Part shown: piece after piece, positions 31,752-40,141 of the stretch
Position numbering within the stretch: the stretch's first letter is position 1
How the letters are laid out: every line of letters begins with the position of its first letter
Origin: Xylophilus sp. GW821-FHT01B05
Lineage (GTDB): Bacteria; Pseudomonadota; Gammaproteobacteria; Burkholderiales; Burkholderiaceae_C
Direction of reading: 5' to 3'
Length of the DNA stretch: 64,000 nt
Assembly: GCA_038961845.1 (NCBI GenBank)
Contig: CP152408.1
Coordinates: 2,046,001-2,110,000, forward strand
Translations under genes and position numbers: made by a program
The notes under the pieces: generated by a model
What the model was told of the DNA's origin: nothing
Databases searched by the model: none
Seen by the model: only the letters and a program-made list of their open reading frames with translations

Positions 31752-33241
31752 GCGGCCTCCGCAATTTGCAGCGTGTCCAGGCTGACCTGCTGCAGGCCCT
31801 GGCTCTCCAGCCAGTAGCGCTGCAGCAGGCTGGCCAGCAGCGTGCGCCGGTACGCGCCGGATGCGCGCATGTCAGAGATGGGCTGGAACTCGGCCTGCAG
31901 CGCCTCGCCGGCGGCGCGTGCGGTGGCGGCCGTCCAGGGCTGGCCGGCCAGCGCGGCTTCGGCCTGGCACGCGCGTGCCGGTGTGGCGGCGACACCGCCG
32001 GCACCGATGGATGCGCGCTGCACCACGCCGCCGTGCAAGACCAGGTTCAGCACCAGGCAGACGGCAGAGATGTCGTCGTCCTGCCGCTTGCTGATCTTGT
32101 AGGCGCGCAAAAACTCGCCTGCGGCTGGCGTCGGCACGTCGATATAGGCCAGCAGCTCATCCGGCGCCATCACGTTCTGCCGGTAGCCGGTGTAGAGGTT
32201 TTCCAGCGGCAGGCTGCGCTCGCCGCGCACGCTGGCCAGCACCACCTGGGCGCCGAGCGCGATCAGCAAGGGCATCGAATCGCCAATGGGCGAGCCATTG
32301 GCCACGTTGCCGCCCAGCGTGCCCGAGTTGCGCACCGGTAGCCCGGCAAAGCGCGCAGCAAAGCCGTGCAGCTGCGGCCGGTCTGCGGCCAGCGCGGCGT
32401 AGGCGTCTTGCAGCGTCACGGCCGCGCCAATGCGCACGCTGCCGGGCGTGCGCACGATGCGGCGCAGCTCGGCCGTGCGGGTCAGGTCCAGCACCTCGGC
32501 AAATTGGCGGTGCTGCTTGGTGACCCACAGGCCCACGTCGGTGCAGCCGGCCACTACTTGCGCCTGCGGCCGGGCGGCGCGCAGCGCCAGCAGCTCGGGC
32601 AGGGTAGTGGGGGCGTGGTAGGTGGGTTTTTGAATGAAATCGGGCTCTAGCCCAGGTGCTGCCTGGGCTAATAGCTCTAGTTTTAATAGCAACGCAGCTT
32701 CGTCCACCGGCACTGCTGGCAGGGCCGCCATCTGCTGGGCTGCGTCCAGGATGGGGCGGTAGCCAGTGCAGCGGCACAGGTTGCCCGACAAGTCTTCTTG
32801 CGCCACGGCGCGGGTAATGGTCTCGCCCTGGCACACGCGCTTCTGGTACATGCCGAACAGGCTCATGACAAAGCCCGGCGTGCAGAAGCCGCACTGGCTG
32901 CCGTGGCACTGCACCAGGGCTTCTTGCGCCGGGTGCAGCGTGCCGTCGGCGGCGGCGATGTCTTCTACCGTCCACAGCGCCATGCCGTTGATGGAATGCG
33001 CCAGGCGGATGCAGCTGTTGATGGCGCGGTATTCCAGCGCGGCGCTGCCGTCTTCGCGCAGCGTGCGCTCGCCCAGCACCACGGTGCAGGCGCCGCAGTC
33101 GCCCTCGCCGCAGCCCTCTTTGGTGCCGGTGCAATGCAGGTCTTCGCGCAGCAGGTCGAGCAGGGTGCGGTCGGGCGGCACGTTGTGCAGCGTCACCCGT
33201 TTGCCACGGCGGATGAAGTGAAGAGGGCGGGTCGTCGTCAT
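31748..33241 (-). CDS. xdhA: Xanthine dehydrogenase, FeS/FAD subunit
   Basis: A 497-residue fused small subunit. Two [2Fe-2S] domains come first (GTKEGCGEGDCGACTVVLG, then SQCGFCTPGFVMS and NLCRCTGYRP), followed by the FAD domain (VVAGCTDVGLWV, the flavin loop NSGTLGGNVANGSPIGDSMP and ENLYTGYRQN) that passes electrons to NAD. Between them the linker (about 185-200) contains LLLKLELLAQAAPGLEPD, encoded by a dispersed repeat. The gene overlaps xdhB. No xdhC follows it in this window. Confidence 0.95.
   Translation of the reverse strand: MTTTRPLHFIRRGKRVTLHNVPPDRTLLDLLREDLHCTGTKEGCGEGDCGACTVVLGERTLREDGSAALEYRAINSCIRLAHSINGMALWTVEDIAAADGTLHPAQEALVQCHGSQCGFCTPGFVMSLFGMYQKRVCQGETITRAVAQEDLSGNLCRCTGYRPILDAAQQMAALPAVPVDEAALLLKLELLAQAAPGLEPDFIQKPTYHAPTTLPELLALRAARPQAQVVAGCTDVGLWVTKQHRQFAEVLDLTRTAELRRIVRTPGSVRIGAAVTLQDAYAALAADRPQLHGFAARFAGLPVRNSGTLGGNVANGSPIGDSMPLLIALGAQVVLASVRGERSLPLENLYTGYRQNVMAPDELLAYIDVPTPAAGEFLRAYKISKRQDDDISAVCLVLNLVLHGGVVQRASIGAGGVAATPARACQAEAALAGQPWTAATARAAGEALQAEFQPISDMRASGAYRRTLLASLLQRYWLESQGLQQVSLDTLQIAEAA
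32634..32694 (+). repeat. Dispersed hairpin repeat, copy D, inside xdhA
   Basis: CTCTAGCCCAGGTGCTGCCT followed by GGGCTAATAGCTCTAG and TTTTAATAG matches the element on the plus strand, while the gene runs on the minus strand. The reverse frame is stop-free and encodes LELLAQAAPGLEPDF in the interdomain linker. Confidence 0.88.
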
Positions 33242-33435
33242 GCGGTCAGGTCGTGGGGAAAAGAAGAGGCCTTGCCGAGGGTAGGCCGGGCCTGTGGCAG
33301 CAGCATAAGCCGCTGGGTATAGCGGCGATGCCGCCGGTGCTATGAGCCGGCCGCAGGTGCCGCTGCATGGCGCTGTTTTTTGGCGCTGGATGAGAGAAAT
33401 TCACACCCCTGAAAAATCACGGTAATAGTATGTAA

Positions 33436-33464
33436 TTGAGAAAATGGTTACACAACGTTAGATT
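33436..33464 (+). promoter_or_regulatory. Sigma70-type promoter candidate before the phospholipase gene
   Basis: TTGAGA (33436-33441), a 17-base spacer, then TAGATT (33459-33464), in a clearly AT-rich 150-bp stretch about 70 bases before the ATG. Spacing and position are good; sequence match is moderate. The rest of 33242-33533 shows no gene. Confidence 0.4.
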
Positions 33465-33533
33465 TTTGAAAATTCCCATATTGGGCACGGCCGCATTATT
33501 TTTTGGCGTCGAGCAAGAGGGGTATTTGGGCTA

Positions 33534-35387
33534 ATGGTGAATATGGCCATCCAGTCCTCTTGCGATTTACGGGAGCAGCGGGTGGAATACCATGAAAAAA
33601 CGTGGATGCACGATCTGGCATACAAGCTGAAGATCAAGGATTTTCTGCGTGTTCCGCTGTGCCGCATGGCGCTTCCGGGCACCCACGGGGCCGGCACCTA
33701 CGGCATCCCGGCCGAGGGCGCCAAGCTGCAGCTCACCCCCGATGCATCGCCCGTTGTGCGTGCGCTTTTTGCGCGCGGCTTGCAAGCCACCGTGCGCGAC
33801 TGGACGATGTCGCAGGCCGGCTCGCTGCTGGACCAGATGAATGCCGGCGCCCGCTACCTGGACCTGCGCGTGGCCGGCGAGGTATTGCTGGGCCCCTCGA
33901 TGAGCCCCGAGAGAATCGCGCCGGCGCTGTGCCATTCGTTTCGCAGCATTCGGGTATCTGACGCGCTGGAGCAGGTCGAGGTATTTTTGCGCGCCAATAC
34001 CCGGGAAGTGGTCATTATTGATTTCCGGGGTTTTCATGGCGTCAATGGCCAGCAGCATGTCGAGGTGGTGAATATGCTGCGCAAGCGCCTGGGGAAAATG
34101 CTGGTGAACCCGGCGCATGGGGCGCGGCTGAGCCTGGAATACCTGGAGCCTGAATTTGCCGGCGTCGGCCGCGCCATCGTGGTCTATGGCACAGAAAACG
34201 AAAGCAGCGTGGTCGCCCAGCATGCAGACATGCTCTGGCCGCGCGATTGCCTGGGGGCGCCGTGGTCCGATGACGCCCACGCGGAGCCCGCCGCGCCGCA
34301 CCGCGTATCCGATCTTGTGCACGCCGGCTGGCAGCCCTCCAGATTTGTCGTGACCCAGGCGGTGCCCGACGCCGAGCCGGGCACGCCGGGCGATGCCGAG
34401 CCGCATGGCAGCGCGCGCTACCGTGGCGCGGCCGCCGGCATCGTGATGCTCGACGGCCTGGATGCCGACAAGGCGCGCAGCATCATCCGCTGCAATATTC
34501 CGCCAGATGCCATGCAGGCCACGCCGGGCGATGGCCCGGGCGCGGTCGGCCCTGCGCTGGCGGCGGTTGGCAGGCCGGTGTACATGGCATGGCGCGCGGC
34601 CTGCAGCAACCGGCTGGTCTACCGCAAGGCGGTCCCTGGTGCCGGTGGCCGCCGGCAGGGGCTGGCCCAGGTGCTGGACGGCACCGAGGCCGAGGCAGAA
34701 GCGCCCGCCATGTGCGAGTTCCAGGGCCAGGCCTGGGTCGCCTGGAAGGCGACCGATGGCGAGGGCAGCGTCTGCGTGGCCCCCATCGACGGCGCCGAGG
34801 GCACATGGCGCCTGCAGTGCGACGGCGTGCGCATGGCCACGCACAGCTGCCCGTCCATTGCCAGCTTTCGGGGGCGGCTCTATGTCTTCTGGCGCGCCAT
34901 CTACCAGGACCAACTGGTGTATGCCGTGAGCAATGACGGCATCCACTGGCAGGGTGCGTTCATCGCGGGCGCGGGCGTCCACGCCTCGGAGTCCGGCCCG
35001 GCGGTGGCGGTGTGGCGCGACAGGCTCTACATGGTCTGGTGCTCGGCCCATGCCCATCGGCCGGTCTATGCGGTGCACGACGGCTCCAGCCACTACGGGT
35101 CGAGCTGGACCGAGCCGCAGCGCATCAGCGGCGACCAGATCACCCGCAGCACCCCGGCGGTCATGGCCGGCGAGGACGGCCACCTGTACGTGGCCTGGCG
35201 CACGGCCAGCGCGCACCAGGGCCTGGTGTATGCCTGCAGCAAGGAGCACGACCACTGGTCGGCCCCGACGGCGGTGCCGCTGCACCCAGCGTCTGATGAA
35301 GCCAGCCCGGCCGAGGCGGCACGCGCCAGGGCCTTTGGCGCGCCCGGCCCGGCCCGAGGCGGCCCCGGCCTGCACCTGGCGGCCTGA
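33534..35387 (+). CDS. PI-PLC X-domain phosphodiesterase fused to a beta-propeller
   Basis: A 617-residue protein. The N-terminal half (about 40-330) resembles the X domain of bacterial phosphatidylinositol phospholipase C: ALPGTHGAGTYGIP with the first catalytic His, MNAGARYLDLRV, CHSFRSIRVSDALEQV with the second His, and EVVIIDFRGFHGV. The C-terminal half (about 345-590) has repeated blades with FWRAIYQDQLVYAVSNDGIH, WCSAHAHRPVYAVHDGSS and AWRTASAHQGLVYACS, like sialidase or lectin propellers. No signal peptide is evident. The propeller may bind a surface sugar or lipid. An ATG at 33606 is an alternative start. Phosphodiesterase activity is inferred from family. Confidence 0.8.
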   Translation: MVNMAIQSSCDLREQRVEYHEKTWMHDLAYKLKIKDFLRVPLCRMALPGTHGAGTYGIPAEGAKLQLTPDASPVVRALFARGLQATVRDWTMSQAGSLLDQMNAGARYLDLRVAGEVLLGPSMSPERIAPALCHSFRSIRVSDALEQVEVFLRANTREVVIIDFRGFHGVNGQQHVEVVNMLRKRLGKMLVNPAHGARLSLEYLEPEFAGVGRAIVVYGTENESSVVAQHADMLWPRDCLGAPWSDDAHAEPAAPHRVSDLVHAGWQPSRFVVTQAVPDAEPGTPGDAEPHGSARYRGAAAGIVMLDGLDADKARSIIRCNIPPDAMQATPGDGPGAVGPALAAVGRPVYMAWRAACSNRLVYRKAVPGAGGRRQGLAQVLDGTEAEAEAPAMCEFQGQAWVAWKATDGEGSVCVAPIDGAEGTWRLQCDGVRMATHSCPSIASFRGRLYVFWRAIYQDQLVYAVSNDGIHWQGAFIAGAGVHASESGPAVAVWRDRLYMVWCSAHAHRPVYAVHDGSSHYGSSWTEPQRISGDQITRSTPAVMAGEDGHLYVAWRTASAHQGLVYACSKEHDHWSAPTAVPLHPASDEASPAEAARARAFGAPGPARGGPGLHLAA

Positions 35388-35533
35388 ACCGGGGCCGGCG
35401 CCTGCAGGTGGCGCAAGGGGCGCAAGGGCGCGGTATCTGCAGGTACAGTGCCGCCTCCCCCCACATCGTCTTTGGCGCGGCATTGCGCGCCCTGCCATAC
35501 GCGATGGCATATGACGAGAATGCAGGCACTGCT

Positions 35534-36466
35534 ATGAGAGACCAAGCCCTTTTCGACAAGATCGACCTCCATCTCATAAGGGTCTTGCATACCGTGTTGA
35601 TGGAGCGCAGCGTTTCGAGGGCCGCCGTCCGCCTGGGCATGCACCAGCCGGCGGTGTCTGCCGCATTGAAGCGGCTGCGCGACCTTGCGGGCGACCCGCT
35701 GCTGGTGCGCTCGGGCGCCGGCATGATCCCGACCGACACCGGCCTGCGCATGGTCGAGCCCGCGGCGCGCATCCTGCGTGCGGCCGAGGTGCTGTTTACC
35801 GACGCGCGCGGCTTTGACCCGCAAAGCGCCAGCACCACCTTTCGCATTGCCGCCAGCGACTACCTCGACCCGCTTTTTTTGCCGCAACTGGTGGCGCAGA
35901 TCAAGACGCAGGCGCCGCTCTGCCATATAGAGATCTACCCGCTGTCGGCCGACGCCCACTACCACGCCCACCTGTCGCAAGGCGAGGTGGACCTGGTGAT
36001 CGGCAACTGGCGCGAGCTGCCCGAAGACCTGCACATGGGCCGCCTGTTTGGCGACGAGGTGGTGTGCCTGGTCAATGCCGACCACCCCGCCGCGCGGCGC
36101 GGCTGGGACCAGGCCGCCTGGCTGGACGCCGAGCACGTGGCGCCCACGCCCACGCACCCGGGCGCGCGCGGCGTGATCGACGACCACCTGGATACGCTGG
36201 GCCTGCAGCGCAACATCACGGCGCGCTGCGCGCATTTCGGGCTGATCCCGGCCATGGTGGCCCAGAGCTTGCTCGTGCTGACTACCGGGCGCCAGTACTG
36301 CGAGCGCTTCCTCGGTTCCGCCCCGCTCGTCATCCTCAAACCCCCGATCGATTTCCCCCGCCTCATGTACTACCAGCTCTGGCATGCCCGCACCCACACA
36401 TCGACCTCGGGTGCCTGGCTGCGCGAGCGGGTCAAGTCGGTGGCGGCATCGCTCCGAAAAGAATAG
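35534..36466 (+). CDS. LysR family transcriptional regulator
   Basis: A 310-residue LysR protein: helix-turn-helix with IDLHLIRVLHTVLMERSVSR and AAVRLGMHQPAVSAALKRLR, then an effector domain containing DLVIGNWRELPEDLHMGRLF. The short HxxH-rich effector region (YPLSADAHYHAHLSQ) is typical of the NodD/NahR/PcpR-like subgroup that senses aromatics. ATG 35534 was chosen to match family N-termini; 35504 is an alternative. The stop is directly followed by a repeat-derived terminator hairpin. Target unknown. Confidence 0.9.
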   Translation: MRDQALFDKIDLHLIRVLHTVLMERSVSRAAVRLGMHQPAVSAALKRLRDLAGDPLLVRSGAGMIPTDTGLRMVEPAARILRAAEVLFTDARGFDPQSASTTFRIAASDYLDPLFLPQLVAQIKTQAPLCHIEIYPLSADAHYHAHLSQGEVDLVIGNWRELPEDLHMGRLFGDEVVCLVNADHPAARRGWDQAAWLDAEHVAPTPTHPGARGVIDDHLDTLGLQRNITARCAHFGLIPAMVAQSLLVLTTGRQYCERFLGSAPLVILKPPIDFPRLMYYQLWHARTHTSTSGAWLRERVKSVAASLRKE

Positions 36467-36480
36467 CTAGTAGCCCAGGT

Positions 36481-36505
36481 GTGGCCTAGGTTTAGGCCAC
36501 TTTTT
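36481..36505 (+). terminator. Rho-independent terminator formed by repeat copy E
   Basis: GTGGCCTA, a 4-base loop, TAGGCCAC (36481-36500), then TTTTTAT. The perfect stem and T-run make a good intrinsic terminator 15 bases after the LysR stop. The surrounding 36466-36505 is a divergent, reversed copy of the dispersed repeat (TAGCTAGTAGCCCAGG lies just before the stem). Confidence 0.8.
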
Positions 36506-36517
36506 ATATAAAAAACG

Positions 36518-36536
36518 TCAGCCGCAAGTCGGCTGA
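36518..36536 (+). promoter_or_regulatory. Leader hairpin upstream of the nucleoside ABC ATPase
   Basis: TCAGCCG, loop CAAGT, CGGCTGA forms a perfect 7-bp stem ending 13 bases before the ATG at 36550, where no clear ribosome site is visible. It may affect translation start or mRNA stability. Confidence 0.4.
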
Positions 36537-36549
36537 GACAATTCCGCGC

Positions 36550-38097
36550 ATGAATCCTTCTTCCTCCCCGCCGCGCCTGGTGCTGGCGGGCATTACCAAG
36601 CGCTACCCGGCGGTGGTGGCCAACAGCGGCATATCGCTGACGGTGCAGCCGGGTGAGACGCATGCCGTGCTCGGCGAAAACGGCGCGGGCAAGTCCACGC
36701 TGATGAAGATCATCTACGGCTCGGTCAAGCCGGACGAAGGCAGCATCCACTTCAACGGCCGCGCCGTGCAGGTCAAAAACCCGCACGAGGCACGCGCGCT
36801 GGGCATCAGCATGGTGTTCCAGCATTTCAGCCTGTTCGACACCCTGACCGTGGCCGAGAACGTCTGGCTCGGCCTGGACAAATCGCAGGCGCTGGCCGAG
36901 GTCACGCGCCGCATCACCGCCAAGGCGGCAGAGTACGGCCTGGACATAGACCCGACGCGGCCGGTGCACACGCTGTCGGTGGGCGAGATGCAGCGTGTGG
37001 AAATCATCCGCGCGCTGCTGACCGACCCCAAGCTGCTGATTCTTGACGAGCCCACCTCGGTGCTGACACCGCAGGCGGTAGAGAAGCTGTTTGTGGTGCT
37101 GAAGAAGCTCGCCAGCGAGGGCTGCAGCATCCTTTACATCAGCCACAAGCTGCACGAGATCCGCGAGCTGTGCAGCGCCTGCACGGTATTGCGCGGCGGC
37201 AAGGTCACCGGCGTGTGCAACCCGGCCGAAGAATCCAATGCCTCGCTCTCGCGCCTGATGATTGGCGCCGAGCCGCCAGCGCTGCAGCACCGCCCGTCCA
37301 AGCTGGGCGCGCCGGTGCTGCGCGTGCAGGGCCTGACGCTCACGCGCGAGTCGCCCTTTGGCGTGGATCTGGGCAATGTGCAACTGGAGGTGCGCGCGGG
37401 CGAGGTGGTCGGCATTGCCGGCGTCTCGGGCAACGGGCAAAAAGAGCTGCTGTATGCGCTGTCGGGTGAAGACACGCGCGCTGCGCCGGCCATGGTCGAA
37501 GTAGCGGGCCAGCCCGCCGGCCGCCTGGCGCCCGGCGCGCGCCGCGCGCTGGGCCTGCACTTTGTGCCAGAAGAGCGGCTGGGCCGCGGCGCCGTGCCCA
37601 CGCTGGGCCTGGCGCACAACCTGCTGCTGACGCGCGGCAACGCGGTCGGCCGTGGCGGCTGGATCAAGCTGGGCGCACTAGAGCAGCAGGCGCGCGACAT
37701 CATTGCCCGCTTCCACGTCAAGGCCGGCGGCCCCAACGCGGCGGCGCGATCCCTGTCGGGCGGCAACCTGCAAAAGTTCATCGTCGGCCGCGAGATCGAC
37801 GCCAAGCCCAAACTGTTGATCGTCTCGCAGCCCACCTGGGGCGTGGACGTGGGCGCGGCAGCGCAGATCCGGGGCGAGATCCTGGCCCTGCGCGATGCCG
37901 GCTGCGCGGTACTGGTAGTGAGTGAAGAATTGGATGAACTGTTTGAGATCAGCGACCGCCTGCACGTGATGGCCAAGGGCCATCTGTCGCCCTCCATCGC
38001 GCGTGCGGATGCCACGGTCGAGAAGATCGGCCAGTGGATGAGCGGCCTGTGGGATGCCCCCGCAGCGGTAGCTGCGGAGGAGGCGAGCCATGTTTAA
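36550..38097 (+). CDS. Nucleoside/BMP-type ABC transporter ATP-binding protein
   Basis: A 515-residue double ATPase of the ribose/nucleoside importer type. The first half has Walker A GENGAGKSTLM, signature LSVGEMQRVE and Walker B LLILDEPTSVL; the second half has a degenerate P-loop GVSGNGQKEL, signature LSGGNLQKFIVGREI and a degenerate Walker B (LLIVSQPTWGVD). It energises the two permeases encoded next, with the BMP lipoprotein as receptor, to import purine nucleosides. It overlaps the first permease gene by 8 bases. A leader hairpin precedes it. Confidence 0.93.
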   Translation: MNPSSSPPRLVLAGITKRYPAVVANSGISLTVQPGETHAVLGENGAGKSTLMKIIYGSVKPDEGSIHFNGRAVQVKNPHEARALGISMVFQHFSLFDTLTVAENVWLGLDKSQALAEVTRRITAKAAEYGLDIDPTRPVHTLSVGEMQRVEIIRALLTDPKLLILDEPTSVLTPQAVEKLFVVLKKLASEGCSILYISHKLHEIRELCSACTVLRGGKVTGVCNPAEESNASLSRLMIGAEPPALQHRPSKLGAPVLRVQGLTLTRESPFGVDLGNVQLEVRAGEVVGIAGVSGNGQKELLYALSGEDTRAAPAMVEVAGQPAGRLAPGARRALGLHFVPEERLGRGAVPTLGLAHNLLLTRGNAVGRGGWIKLGALEQQARDIIARFHVKAGGPNAAARSLSGGNLQKFIVGREIDAKPKLLIVSQPTWGVDVGAAAQIRGEILALRDAGCAVLVVSEELDELFEISDRLHVMAKGHLSPSIARADATVEKIGQWMSGLWDAPAAVAAEEASHV

Positions 38098-39172
38098 GCT
38101 CGAACCCCGCCCGCAACCCTCCAAACACTGGAGCTACGGCTCGCCATTGCTGGCGCTGGCGGTGACCGTCGTCATCGGCGTGCTGCTGTTCATGGCGCTG
38201 GGCAAAGACCCGGTGCGCGGGCTGCAGGTGTTTTTCTGGGAGCCCATCAAAACCAGCTACGCGCTGGGCGAGCTGATGGTCAAGGCCACGCCGCTGCTGC
38301 TCATTGCGCTGGGGCTGGCGGTGTGCTTTCGCTCCAACGTCTGGAACATCGGCGCCGAAGGCCAGTTTGTCATTGGCGCGGTCGCCGCAGGCGGCGTGGC
38401 GCTGCTGGCCGACAAGACCACCGGCCCCTGGATCGTGCCGGCCATTCTGCTGGCGGGCACCGCTGGCGGCATGGCCTGGGCCGGGCTGGTGGCGCTGCTG
38501 CGCGACAAGTTCAACGCCAACGAAATCCTGGTGAGCCTGATGCTGGTCTACGTGGGCGTGCTGGTGCTGGGCTACCTGGTCTACGGGCCCTGGAAAGACC
38601 CCATGGGCTACAACTTCCCGCAGACCAAGAGCTTTGATGCGGTGACGCAGATCCCCCGGCTGATGAAGGGCTCGCGCATGGGCATTGGCCTGATCATTGC
38701 GCTGCTGGGCGCGGCGGCGCTGTGGATCTTTTTGTTCCGCACCAAGGCCGGCTTTGCGCAGCAGGTCGGCGGCCTGGCGCCGGCGGCGGCGCGCTATGCG
38801 GGCTTTTCGTCGCGCAAGGCGCTGTGGATTGCGCTGCTGGTATCCGGTGGGGCGGCCGGCCTGGCCGGCGCGCTGGAAGTGGCCGGGCCGCTCGGCCAGC
38901 TCACGCCTTACGTGCCGGTGGGCTACGGCTTTGCCGCCATCATCGTCGCCTTTGTCGGGCGCCTGCACCCGGTGGGCATGGTGCTGTCGGCCATCTTGAT
39001 GAGCATGTTCTACATCGGCGGTGAACTGGCGCAGTCGCGCCTGGGCCTGCCCAAGTCGCTGACCGGCGTGTTCCAGGGCCTGCTGCTGTTCACGCTGCTG
39101 GCCTGCGACACCTTGATCGCCTACCGCGTGCGCTGGCAGCCCCGCGCACCAGCCGTGGCGGGGGGGCGCTGA
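38090..39172 (+). CDS. Nucleoside ABC transporter permease 1
   Basis: A 360-residue membrane protein of the BPD_transp_2 (ribose/nucleoside permease) family with about eight to ten hydrophobic segments. Marker pieces are AVCFRSNVWNIGAEGQFVIG, NANEILVSLMLVYVGVLVLG and the C-terminal GFAAIIVAFVGRLHPVGMVL. It pairs with the next permease to form the channel. The stop and the next ATG overlap (TGATGG). Confidence 0.93.
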   Translation: MFKLEPRPQPSKHWSYGSPLLALAVTVVIGVLLFMALGKDPVRGLQVFFWEPIKTSYALGELMVKATPLLLIALGLAVCFRSNVWNIGAEGQFVIGAVAAGGVALLADKTTGPWIVPAILLAGTAGGMAWAGLVALLRDKFNANEILVSLMLVYVGVLVLGYLVYGPWKDPMGYNFPQTKSFDAVTQIPRLMKGSRMGIGLIIALLGAAALWIFLFRTKAGFAQQVGGLAPAAARYAGFSSRKALWIALLVSGGAAGLAGALEVAGPLGQLTPYVPVGYGFAAIIVAFVGRLHPVGMVLSAILMSMFYIGGELAQSRLGLPKSLTGVFQGLLLFTLLACDTLIAYRVRWQPRAPAVAGGR

Positions 39173-40092
39173 TGGAATCCTACGCACTGCTTTTGGCGGC
39201 CACGCTGTCGGCCGGCACCGTGTTGGCGCTGGCATCGCTCGGCCTGCTCATCAACGAGAAGGCCGGCATCGTCAACCTGGGGGCCGAGGGCATGATGCTG
39301 TGCTCGGCCATCGCCGGCTTTGCCACCGTCGTGCATACCGGCAGCTTCACCCTGGGCTTTATCGCCGGCATGGCGGCCGGCGCGCTGCTGGCGGCGATCT
39401 TTGGCGTGCTGGTGATCTGGCTCAACACCAACCAGTACGCCACCGGGCTGGCGCTGTCGCTGTTTGGCACGGGCTTCTCGGCCTTTGTCGGCATTGGCTA
39501 CGTGCAGGCCAAGCTGCCAGAGAGCACCCGCTTTGCGGTGCCGGTGCTGGGCGACATCCCGCTGATCGGGCCGGCGCTGTTCCGCCAGCATCCGCTGGTC
39601 TACCTGGCGATGGCGCTGGCGCTGGCACTGATCTGGTTCCTGTACCGCACGCGCGCCGGTTTGGTGCTGCGCTCGGTCGGTGAGTCGCCCGAGTCCGCGC
39701 ATGCGCTGGGCTACCCGGTGCGGCGCATCCGCCTGGCTGCCGTGATGGCCGGCGGCGCGCTGTGCGGGCTGGCGGGGGCTTACATCGCCACCGTCTACAC
39801 GCCGCTGTGGGTCGAGGGCATGGTGGCTGGCCGTGGCTGGATCGCGCTGGCGCTCACCACCTTTGCCACCTGGCGCCCGGCACGGGTGTTGCTGGGGGCT
39901 TACCTGTTCGGCGGCGTGACCATGCTGCAGTTCCATTTGCAGGGCATGGGCGTGGATGTGCCCAGCCAGTTGCTGAGCATGCTGCCCTATGTGGCCACCA
40001 TCGTGGTGCTGGCGCTGATCTCGCGCAACCCGGCGTGGATCCGCATCAACATGCCGGCATCGCTTGGCAAGCCCTTCCATCCTGGCTCATGA
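39172..40092 (+). CDS. Nucleoside ABC transporter permease 2
   Basis: A 306-residue permease of the same family: ASLGLLINEKAGIVNLGAEG, then the conserved loop RSVGESPESAHALGYPVRRI and AGRGWIALALTTFATWRP. About eight membrane segments. It lies between permease 1 and the lipoprotein gene, completing the ATPase-permease-permease-receptor order seen in bacterial nucleoside importers. Confidence 0.93.
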   Translation: MESYALLLAATLSAGTVLALASLGLLINEKAGIVNLGAEGMMLCSAIAGFATVVHTGSFTLGFIAGMAAGALLAAIFGVLVIWLNTNQYATGLALSLFGTGFSAFVGIGYVQAKLPESTRFAVPVLGDIPLIGPALFRQHPLVYLAMALALALIWFLYRTRAGLVLRSVGESPESAHALGYPVRRIRLAAVMAGGALCGLAGAYIATVYTPLWVEGMVAGRGWIALALTTFATWRPARVLLGAYLFGGVTMLQFHLQGMGVDVPSQLLSMLPYVATIVVLALISRNPAWIRINMPASLGKPFHPGS

Positions 40093-40141
40093 TCCACCGG
40101 TTTCTTCTTGCAACAACACCAACCTCCTGAAAGAGATGCAC

